A stretch of DNA of 5,468 nucleotides from Dehalococcoidia bacterium UBA6808 (GTDB lineage: Bacteria; Chloroflexota; Dehalococcoidia; GIF9; UBA5629): the NCBI GenBank assembly GCA_002452695.1, contig DKFA01000024.1, positions 1-5,468 of the forward strand, written 5' to 3'. Under the pieces are notes generated by a model. It did no database searches. It was not told the origin of the DNA and saw only the letters and a list, made by a program, of their open reading frames with translations. The translations under genes were made by a program, and so were the position numbers. Shown piece after piece: positions 1 to 5,236 of this stretch (position 1 is its first letter; each line of letters begins with the position of its first letter).

Positions 1-371
1 TCGCCGATCACTGTGCTATTGATGTTGCCGTACATATCCACCTGCGCCCCACCCAGGAACCCAACATCAATATATCCAGCCTGACAGACCGACATGACAT
101 TGTGCATGCTGCTGGCCTCAACCCCCCGGTGATAGGTCAGTGCCTGACCGACCGAGATAGGCAGCTCTGGCAACACCGGCCCAACACCTCCTGCTTCAAA
201 GATAATCAGCAACTGCGGGGCATGTGTTTTCTGGGCCAGGATGGCCGAGATCATGGGCAGGCCGGTGCCTACGAACACAGCCTTCTTGTCCTCGAGCAAT
301 TTTGCGCCGGTGACAGCGATAAATTCGCGTACATTATATTTGCCATTATTATTGGTCATATCTGGTGACAT
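1..371 (-). CDS. Class I CoA-transferase, beta subunit (glutaconate CoA-transferase B-like), 3' end cut by window edge
   Basis: This is the N-terminal 123 codons of the beta subunit of a family I CoA-transferase; the remainder lies beyond the window edge. Together with the alpha subunit encoded just upstream it would move CoA between carboxylic acids in the cytoplasm through a glutamyl-CoA intermediate. Visible motifs are VGTGLP (residues 34-39), IIFEAGG (56-62), PISVGQ near residue 71 and GGAQVDMYGNINST close to the truncation. The order and spacing match Acidaminococcus GctB as I recall it, and Glu59 falls on that enzyme's catalytic Glu54. This argues for a true transferase rather than an IpdB-like ring hydrolase, which I recall lacks that Glu. 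The ATG at 371 is chosen because GGAGGAG (385-379) lies 7 nt upstream; an in-frame ATG at 359 has no such site. It begins 18 nt after the alpha-subunit stop, so the two are translationally close. Substrate is unknown. Confidence 0.9.
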   Translation of the reverse strand, partial: MSPDMTNNNGKYNVREFIAVTGAKLLEDKKAVFVGTGLPMISAILAQKTHAPQLLIIFEAGGVGPVLPELPISVGQALTYHRGVEASSMHNVMSVCQAGYIDVGFLGGAQVDMYGNINSTVIG

Positions 372-389
372 CTCTTTTCTCCTCCAGTC

Positions 390-1400
390 TTATTTACGCC
401 AGGGTGTAACCAGAGGTACACGTAAATTCTCGCGCTCGATGAGGAATTTCATCTTGCGCAGGCCGCCGCATAACTCGATATAGTCATCGAAGTCATTCGT
501 CCCGTAGATGTATTTGTCGGCGTACTGCTGCACGCCTTCCTCCGTCTTCGACAGGCTCAGCCACTCGGCGATATGCTCTTCATCGTAGAAGTAACGGCCG
601 GGCATCTCACAGGGATGCGAGCCAAAGGGCTGCACGACCACCGCATCGACCAGGTAAAAAGGTATCACCGTACGCCAGGGCTCGCTGCGGATGACGTCGT
701 TATCCACGATCTCCTCAGTGGTGATGATCAGCCTGCGGGCACAATGCGCAAGTTCGCAGTCCTCCACCAGTATCCCATCGATCTGGCAATTGCCATAAAT
801 ATCACAGCGGTGCACATGGATGAAGACACAATCAGGATAGGCGGCAGGGATCAGGTTGATCGGTTTACCGCTGAAGGGGTCGATGACCGTCTTGCATGAG
901 CTGTATTTCCCCGTATCTGTACCCAGCATGACCCGACTGGGTACAAAGGGCAGCCCCATCATGCCTGCCAGGAAGCGCCACTGGTAGCCTGCGTTGCTCG
1001 TCTCAGCCACTACCTGGCAACGTCCCGACTCCACCATCCTCCTGCCTGCCGGAGATAGCCCCCTGATCTCGTGGCCGAAGCTGTAAGCAACCTCCACCCT
1101 GTTAACACAACCATTGCCCAGCAATATATCCAGGTCGTGTACTGCTGTTTTTCCCGCCATGATAAGGTTCCTTTTCTTCTGTCGCACGATCTCATAGATA
1201 ATATTCATGGAAACACGTACGTGGCCGAATCCGCCGCTGGCCACGAAGTCCCCATCTTTGATAAATCGAGATACGGCCTCGCTGGCCGTCATGGTCTTGT
1301 CTTTCAGTTCCCTCGACTTGTTCTCCAGAATAAACTGCCTGTGTTCATCAGGGTCGTGCCAGCCAATAAGCTGGCCTTTCCCTTCGCTTATAACATCCAT
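390..1400 (-). CDS. Class I CoA-transferase, alpha subunit (glutaconate CoA-transferase A-like)
   Basis: This 336-residue protein is the alpha subunit partner of the beta subunit encoded 18 nt downstream. Family landmarks seen: VASGGFG (53-59), the LLGNG segment (93-97), LPFVPSRVMLGTDTG (150-164), VIDPFSGKPINLIP (172-185), a CVFIHVHRCDIYGN stretch (191-204), ITTEEIV (226-232) and VDAVVVQPFGSHP (251-263). The last four blocks resemble Acidaminococcus GctA in order and spacing. Relative to GctA there are about 35 extra N-terminal residues before the MTASEAVSRFI helix. An internal ATG at residue 37 would give the shorter form, but it lacks a good ribosome binding site, whereas ATG 1400 has GGAGG (1415-1411) 10 nt upstream. 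The gene sits 231 nt after the acyl-CoA dehydrogenase, so it may be read through from the main promoter or have its own. Expected role is CoA activation of the pathway's acid; the acid is not identifiable. A general CoA-transferase call is secure, the glutaconate label is not. Confidence 0.9.
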   Translation of the reverse strand: MDVISEGKGQLIGWHDPDEHRQFILENKSRELKDKTMTASEAVSRFIKDGDFVASGGFGHVRVSMNIIYEIVRQKKRNLIMAGKTAVHDLDILLGNGCVNRVEVAYSFGHEIRGLSPAGRRMVESGRCQVVAETSNAGYQWRFLAGMMGLPFVPSRVMLGTDTGKYSSCKTVIDPFSGKPINLIPAAYPDCVFIHVHRCDIYGNCQIDGILVEDCELAHCARRLIITTEEIVDNDVIRSEPWRTVIPFYLVDAVVVQPFGSHPCEMPGRYFYDEEHIAEWLSLSKTEEGVQQYADKYIYGTNDFDDYIELCGGLRKMKFLIERENLRVPLVTPWRK

Positions 1401-1631
1401 ACCTTAAAAGCCTCCAAATAAAGTATTATATATGCGCAAATAGAAAAAATACCGAATAAATCATAACATATTCCGATCTGCATGAATACAGCCGCTTCGG
1501 TAACATTTACATTTGAGTTGACACGCCCTCAGAAGATGTTATTTTTTCACCTGGTTGACCATTGCATTTTCCACAGCGGCCGGTTCGTTCACACTCAACC
1601 CCCTGCATCAAATAGCGCACTTCCTAAATGC
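1401..1631 (-). other. Intergenic gap between acyl-CoA dehydrogenase and CoA-transferase genes
   Basis: This is the only gap over 40 nt inside the gene cluster. It holds no convincing gene and no intrinsic terminator. On the minus strand a perfect TATAAT (1430-1425) lies so that transcription would begin near 1418, just ahead of the GGAGG at 1415-1411, but no good -35 hexamer stands 16-18 nt upstream (GGTATT at 17 nt). A separate promoter for the CoA-transferase pair is therefore possible but weakly supported. The TetR-like palindrome found upstream of the thiolase-like gene is not repeated here. The half near 1401-1480 is clearly AT-rich compared with the flanking genes. A 6-bp inverted pair (1553-1558 and 1595-1600) has a 36-nt loop and no T-run. 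Confidence 0.5.
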
Positions 1632-2822
1632 TCACACAGCGGCATAGCTCTTAGGCAGGCCCAGCACTTTTTCGCCGATAAAACCGAGCGTCATCTGCTG
1701 AGTAACAGGCGCCAAGCGTATCAGATTCACCTCGCGCCACCATCGTTCTACATCGTATTCGCGGGCATACCCGTAGCCGCCAAAGATCTGCATAGCCCAG
1801 TACACGGCTTTGGTAGCATATTCAACCACGATGGCTTTGGCCATATTCCCCACTGCCCCCACCTCTGCAGGGTCCTGCCCCCGGTCAAACAAGTCGGCCG
1901 CTTTTAAGTTCAGCAGCCTGGCAGCTTCCAGTCCAGCGTACGCTTCAGCCAGGGGGAATTGCAGAGCCTGGTAGCTACCAATGGGATTCCCGCCAAATAC
2001 TTTGCGCTCGCGCGCGTATTGCACCGCCTTATGGATGGCCAACCTGGCAATGCCGATGCCGGCCGCGGTAAAGCTCATGCGTTCAGGATTCAGCGTATCC
2101 AGCAGGTCATTCCAACCACCACCCTCAGGCGGCACCAGCGCCCCGGCGGGCAGGATCAGGTTAACAATATTGACGCTGCATGTATGTGAATAATTTATAC
2201 CATGCTTGGATATCGGCGTTACCTGCACTGCACTGTCCGGCAGGTCCGCCAGAAACAGGCTGATGCCGTCTGTCCGATGGGACACTCTTTCCCTGGGTAC
2301 CGTGCGGGCAATGATAAGCATACCCCCGGCCCGGTCAGCGCCGCTGATGAAAGTTTTATCTCCGTCGATGATCCAGTAATCCCCCTTTCTTTTGGCCGAG
2401 GTCCTGATATTGGGCGTGTTGGAACCGGCGTCAGGCTCAGTAAGAGCCATGCAAAACTCCAGTTTGCCACTAGCGATGCCCGGCAGGTATTTGCGCCGCT
2501 GGTCCAGCGTGCCGTGTCTCAGCACTGTCAGCCCGCCGAAAACCTCGCTCAGGATCAGATACCAGGCCCCGGCCATGCCACAGCCGCCGGCCGCCAGTTC
2601 CTCCATGGCAATCATCAGCTCGGTCGTACCGCTGCCTGCCCCACCATATTCTTCAGGTATAACAAGACCGGTAAAACCAGCCTCCGATACAGCCAACCAG
2701 AACTCGCCGCCGAATTCGCCTGCCTCATCTTTTCCGCGCCAGTATTCCGGCCCAAATTCACCCGCCAGGCTTCTGGCAGTGTTGACGATCATCTTCTGCC
2801 CTTCACTCAGCTCAAAATTCAT
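1632..2822 (-). CDS. Acyl-CoA dehydrogenase with IVD-type catalytic Glu position
   Basis: A 396-residue flavoprotein of the acyl-CoA dehydrogenase family (usual length about 380-400), expected to oxidise an acyl-CoA to its 2,3-enoyl-CoA with FAD and pass electrons to an electron-transfer flavoprotein. Visible: the N-terminal helical domain with IPEEYGG (55-61); the first family signature, ALTEPDAGSN (126-135); the beta-domain motif WIIDGDKTFISGA (150-162); RERKVFGGNPIGSYQALQFPLAE (281-303, FAD/dimer contacts); and the second signature, QIFGGYGY (345-352). The short-/medium-chain catalytic Glu in IYEGT is absent: that place reads LAPVT (380-384). Instead LNPERMS supplies Glu247, which aligns with Glu254 of isovaleryl-CoA dehydrogenase (LERLVLA). 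ATG 2822 is chosen because AGGAGG (2833-2828) lies 5 nt upstream; a GTG at 2837 would read that Shine-Dalgarno as Gln-Glu. It starts 33 nt after the DUF35 stop, consistent with one operon. Substrate chain type is not determinable. Confidence 0.93.
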   Translation of the reverse strand: MNFELSEGQKMIVNTARSLAGEFGPEYWRGKDEAGEFGGEFWLAVSEAGFTGLVIPEEYGGAGSGTTELMIAMEELAAGGCGMAGAWYLILSEVFGGLTVLRHGTLDQRRKYLPGIASGKLEFCMALTEPDAGSNTPNIRTSAKRKGDYWIIDGDKTFISGADRAGGMLIIARTVPRERVSHRTDGISLFLADLPDSAVQVTPISKHGINYSHTCSVNIVNLILPAGALVPPEGGGWNDLLDTLNPERMSFTAAGIGIARLAIHKAVQYARERKVFGGNPIGSYQALQFPLAEAYAGLEAARLLNLKAADLFDRGQDPAEVGAVGNMAKAIVVEYATKAVYWAMQIFGGYGYAREYDVERWWREVNLIRLAPVTQQMTLGFIGEKVLGLPKSYAAV

Positions 2823-2827
2823 GGATT

Positions 2828-2833
2828 CCTCCT
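2828..2833 (-). promoter_or_regulatory. Ribosome binding site fixing the acyl-CoA dehydrogenase start
   Basis: AGGAGG on the minus strand, 5 nt before ATG 2822. It lies inside the longer reading frame that could begin at GTG 2837, so the shorter protein is preferred. Confidence 0.75.
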
Positions 2834-2855
2834 GCACCCCGGTACCGGGCGCCGC

Positions 2856-3650
2856 TCACCATCCCCGGTTGCTGTTATCCAGCCCATAGCGGTTCTTGAT
2901 GAACCGGGAGGTTGCCGATGTAGCTTCATCAAGCATCTTTAACTGCTGTTTGTCCCGCTGCAGCACAGCCCAGGCAGGCAGTTCCTGCCCCGGTATGGCC
3001 ACAGCATACATATCCATCAGGTCTCCTTTCCTTTCTTTTTGGGGTTTAAACTCCATCCTGACCTTCTGGCCAATAAACATATCCTTGTAGGGTATATGCA
3101 GCATCGTACAAATGGCAGTATCCGCTCCATCCACCTGAACCCAACCCAGTGAGAACGGCAGCATATGCTCAAAAGGAGCTGCCGCCAGACACTGAACAGT
3201 AAACGTGTGTATAATTCCCGTCAGCGGCATATCAATCCACTTTGTCTCTTCTACTTTACAGGCCGGGTTCCAGCAATGCGCCCTGGGCGGGCAATACACC
3301 GTGCCGCACTTAGGACATTTCGTCCCCTTCAACTTGCCGTGCAGCAAGCCCAGGAAAAAAAGAGAAACCAGACCGTAGCTGTGCGAGTACAAACAGGCCT
3401 CCGAACGGTCAATGACCATGAACTCTTTCAGGTTCATTTTGGAGTCGTCGATGGTGCCTCCACCCGCCGGTCCTTTTACGATGCGGTACCCTTTGATGTC
3501 CCACAGGCCCTGCCTGACCCAGGGCGCCCATTTTGCCTGCGCCTCGCTGGAATGGTCTACAATACTTGGATAGTTGGTATATTTCTTAGGAGTTTGTTCC
3601 TTTTTGAGCTCAGACTTCTTCGCCGGTTGATTATTTTTTTTCTTTTCCAT
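2856..3650 (-). CDS. Zinc-ribbon / OB-fold (DUF35) protein, partner of the thiolase-like protein
   Basis: A 264-residue protein whose middle part is a rubredoxin-like zinc ribbon followed by a DUF35 OB-fold. Probable zinc ligands are Cys112 and Cys115 (CPKCG) with Cys126 and Cys131 (PPRAHCWNPAC); an additional Cys120 precedes the PPR. The preceding segment LGLLHGKLKGTKC is the usual lead-in helix. The OB-fold follows from about residue 134 (TGIIHTFTVQCLAA to about 216, FKPQ...YAVAIPG). Such proteins bind and cap thiolase-fold partners, for example BbsA with BbsB and the ChsH2 DUF35 domain with Ltp2. The typical domain is about 130-140 residues; this one carries roughly 100 extra at the N-terminus, the first 25 being Lys-rich and probably disordered, and about 45 extra after the OB-fold. 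ATG 3650 is chosen because AGGAGGG lies 4 nt upstream; ATG 3665, overlapping the thiolase-like stop, has no ribosome binding site and would translate that sequence. The 14-nt gap from the thiolase-like gene supports co-translation. Confidence 0.88.
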   Translation of the reverse strand: MEKKKNNQPAKKSELKKEQTPKKYTNYPSIVDHSSEAQAKWAPWVRQGLWDIKGYRIVKGPAGGGTIDDSKMNLKEFMVIDRSEACLYSHSYGLVSLFFLGLLHGKLKGTKCPKCGTVYCPPRAHCWNPACKVEETKWIDMPLTGIIHTFTVQCLAAAPFEHMLPFSLGWVQVDGADTAICTMLHIPYKDMFIGQKVRMEFKPQKERKGDLMDMYAVAIPGQELPAWAVLQRDKQQLKMLDEATSATSRFIKNRYGLDNSNRGW

Positions 3651-3654
3651 ATCA

Positions 3655-3661
3655 CCCTCCT
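3655..3661 (-). promoter_or_regulatory. Ribosome binding site fixing the DUF35 protein start
   Basis: AGGAGGG on the minus strand, 4 nt before ATG 3650 and inside the longer frame from ATG 3665. The upstream ATG has nothing resembling a Shine-Dalgarno sequence ahead of it. Confidence 0.75.
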
Positions 3662-3664
3662 GCA

Positions 3665-4951
3665 TTAGTCACGTTCAAATACGATGACGCCGCCCTGGCA
3701 GGCGGTGCCGCCGTGCCCGGTCAGGAGGCCCTTACGCGCTCCCTTTACCTGCAGCGCATCAGGACCATATTTCTTTTTCATTTTTCCGGCCAACTGATAG
3801 TAGAGAAAAATCGTCTGGTAAAGGCTGGTCGCTCCAACCGGATGTCCCTGGGCAGTAAGGCCGCCGCTGAGGGTAACGGGCAATTCACCACCGTACTCGC
3901 ATAACCCTTCCCTCACAACATCCTTTCCCTGACCCCTGCCGCAAAAGCCCAGGTCTTCATAAAAGCACAGCTCAACGCCGTCATACGGTGTGAACAACTC
4001 GGCGATATCAATTTCTTTCAAAGGGTCTGTGATGCCGGCCTGCGCATAGGCGCGCAGCGCCGCCACATGCATAGACCCAAAATTGGCCATCTCAGGATAC
4101 GGCGTCTTAGGCCTTTTAACAAAATCGGGATAGATCGCAGCCTGGTCCCGGAAAGAGGCAAAGGGGAAATCAGCCAGCCTGTCGCCCGGCCGCATGGAAT
4201 CTGTCCCCAGTCCCACACCGGTTATCCACATAGGGCTGTCCGTATATCGCTTGACTCTGTCTTCCGCAGCCAACAGCAGGCAGGCAGCGCCCTCGCTAAT
4301 CAGTGCGTTGTTAAGCGTCCTGTACGGCCAGCATACCAGCCTGCTTTTCCAGTAGTCGTCCAGAGTAATATAGGATTTGCCATGCTCCATGCGCCATTGA
4401 GCATAGGGATTATGCGTTGCCGCATTATGGTTTTTTATGGCGATCTTCCCCAGGTCCTCACAGGTCTCACCATAAAGCTGCATGTGCCTGACTTCCAACG
4501 ACGCATAATATGCGTTGTAATAGCCGCCGACGGTAAAATCCCAGTCGGTATCCGCCGCCGAGGCAATCATCATATTGGTCGTCGCTGTATCGACTTCACT
4601 CATCCATTCCCAGCCTGGCACAAGGATTACATCGAACAGCCCCGACCTGATCATGTAATAAGCATTGGCGATGGCATCAAGCGACGTCGATCCCCCTGCC
4701 TCCACTCTGTAACCCGGCTTATTATGCAGTCCCAGGTAATCCTGAATTATCCAGCCCATACATAACTGCTGATTCAAATGGTCACTGAAATAGCTCATCA
4801 TCAGGGCATCGATATCAAACGGATCAAAGCCAGGCATTGAATCCAGCATATCCCTGTATGCAATAGCCACTCCTTCCTCAGCATTTTCGCCCCTCCATAT
4901 GTCAGGCCTGAATATACCTCCACCGCATACTGCAACTCTTCTTTCCGACAT
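3665..4951 (-). CDS. Thiolase-fold protein (SCP-x/Ltp2-like) lacking the nucleophilic Cys
   Basis: This 428-residue protein belongs to the thiolase superfamily, in the branch of SCP-x and archaeal thiolase-like proteins that work with a DUF35 partner, which is the next gene. Family features: an N-terminal VAVCGGG strand (6-12), the DVILVPGWEWMSEV core (107-120), LNNALISEGAACLLLAAED (213-231), a C-terminal ELFTPYDGVELCFYEDLGFC stretch (328-347) and SGGLTAQGHPVGAT (362-375). The cysteine normally found after VEA (VEAACASG-type) is absent: residues 83-90 read VEAGGSTS, with Gly87 in its place. The HDAF motif is altered to FTPYD (Phe330 in the His position), while His370 of GHP is kept and a His413-Gly-Gly follows. 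It may therefore act as an aldolase-like or unusual C-C lyase/ligase rather than a classic thiolase; this is inference. ATG 4951 is chosen over ATG 4975 because AAGGAGG (4967-4961) lies 9 nt upstream. It is the first gene of the operon. Confidence 0.87.
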   Translation of the reverse strand: MSERRVAVCGGGIFRPDIWRGENAEEGVAIAYRDMLDSMPGFDPFDIDALMMSYFSDHLNQQLCMGWIIQDYLGLHNKPGYRVEAGGSTSLDAIANAYYMIRSGLFDVILVPGWEWMSEVDTATTNMMIASAADTDWDFTVGGYYNAYYASLEVRHMQLYGETCEDLGKIAIKNHNAATHNPYAQWRMEHGKSYITLDDYWKSRLVCWPYRTLNNALISEGAACLLLAAEDRVKRYTDSPMWITGVGLGTDSMRPGDRLADFPFASFRDQAAIYPDFVKRPKTPYPEMANFGSMHVAALRAYAQAGITDPLKEIDIAELFTPYDGVELCFYEDLGFCGRGQGKDVVREGLCEYGGELPVTLSGGLTAQGHPVGATSLYQTIFLYYQLAGKMKKKYGPDALQVKGARKGLLTGHGGTACQGGVIVFERD

Positions 4952-5087
4952 TAACTTCAACCTCCTTAATATCATTATGCTTGCTTTTCAGCCGGAATAA
5001 ATCGATGAAACGTTCATTAGGGTAATAATATCCTTTTCTCTCTTATCACCTGCCTTTTTAATAAGCGTTTTTCGTTAACTTTGCTCA
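4952..5087 (-). other. Leader (5' untranslated region) of the operon
   Basis: The region between the predicted transcription start (near 5087) and ATG 4951 is about 135 nt, long for a simple leader. It is AT-rich. It contains a small inverted repeat ATGAA-ACG-TTCAT (5005-5017) and an ATG-started 23-codon frame (5088-5017) encoding a Lys/Arg-rich peptide that ends in TAA. No intrinsic terminator and no riboswitch class that I recognise is visible. Confidence 0.45.
4961..4967 (-). promoter_or_regulatory. Ribosome binding site fixing the thiolase-like start
   Basis: AAGGAGG on the minus strand, 9 nt before ATG 4951. The in-frame ATG 4975 upstream of it is preceded only by GCTGAAAAGCAAGCATA, which has no clear Shine-Dalgarno. 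Confidence 0.8.
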
Positions 5088-5093
5088 TCTATT

Positions 5094-5122
5094 AGTATAT
5101 ATCATATTGATTGAACAGTCAA
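5094..5122 (-). promoter_or_regulatory. Sigma-A/sigma-70-type promoter of the operon
   Basis: On the minus strand TTGACT (5122-5117) is followed after exactly 17 nt by TATACT (5099-5094), each hexamer one mismatch from consensus. Initiation would be near 5087. It stands downstream of the chemotaxis gene terminator and reads toward the thiolase-like gene, the only gene it could serve. The -35 hexamer lies within the palindrome at 5108-5125. Confidence 0.8.
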
Positions 5123-5125
5123 TCA
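5108..5125. promoter_or_regulatory. Putative TetR/FadR-type operator
   Basis: An 18-bp palindrome, TGATTGA-N4-TCAATCA, with perfectly matched 7-bp arms. It covers the whole -35 hexamer, so a protein bound here would block RNA polymerase. As I recall the Bacillus subtilis FadR consensus (TGAATGAMTANTCATTCA), the minus-strand reading has the same length and spacing and agrees at 14 of the 17 defined positions. FadR there is a TetR-family repressor of fatty-acid degradation genes, released by long-chain acyl-CoA. A TetR-family regulator sensing a pathway acyl-CoA is thus a reasonable inference. No regulator gene lies in the window. Confidence 0.65.
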
Positions 5126-5182
5126 TTCTTGCATAAACCAGCTTCCCTCGAGAGTCTGATATAGATAGGGATTTTGAGCGAT

Positions 5183-5220
5183 AAAAAAGCGGTTGAACAG
5201 GGCCGACCACGTTCAACCGC
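5183..5220 (-). terminator. Rho-independent terminator of the chemotaxis gene
   Basis: On the minus strand the 10-bp perfect stem GCGGTTGAAC / GTTCAACCGC (5220-5211 and 5198-5189) encloses a 12-nt loop and is followed at once by six T (5188-5183). It begins 16 nt after the chemotaxis protein stop and separates that gene from the operon promoter. On the plus strand no T-run directly follows the stem, so it works in one direction. Confidence 0.92.
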
Positions 5221-5236
5221 CAGTAATTTTTAACCT

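Noticed and set aside
1518..1546. Plus-strand TTGACA with a TATTTT/ATTTTT-like hexamer 16-17 nt on, looking like a promoter
   Set aside because: The -10 is weak and no plus-strand gene follows; it would only give antisense RNA to the dehydrogenase. Not enough to report as a feature.
1553..1600. Inverted pair GGTTGA/TCAACC in the 231-bp gap, considered as a terminator
   Set aside because: The stem is 6 bp with a 36-nt loop and has no T-run after it on either strand.
2202..2942. A 246-codon plus-strand open frame
   Set aside because: It lies antisense to the acyl-CoA dehydrogenase, whose motifs are unmistakable, and its translation shows no recognisable domain; it is a GC-driven shadow frame.
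4067..4765. A 232-codon plus-strand open frame
   Set aside because: Antisense to the thiolase-like gene, rich in Arg, His and Pro without family motifs or a ribosome binding site of note; a shadow.
5005..5017. ATGAA-ACG-TTCAT inverted repeat as a second operator
   Set aside because: Arms are only 5 bp and the spacing differs from the 18-bp palindrome at the promoter; mentioned only as part of the leader.
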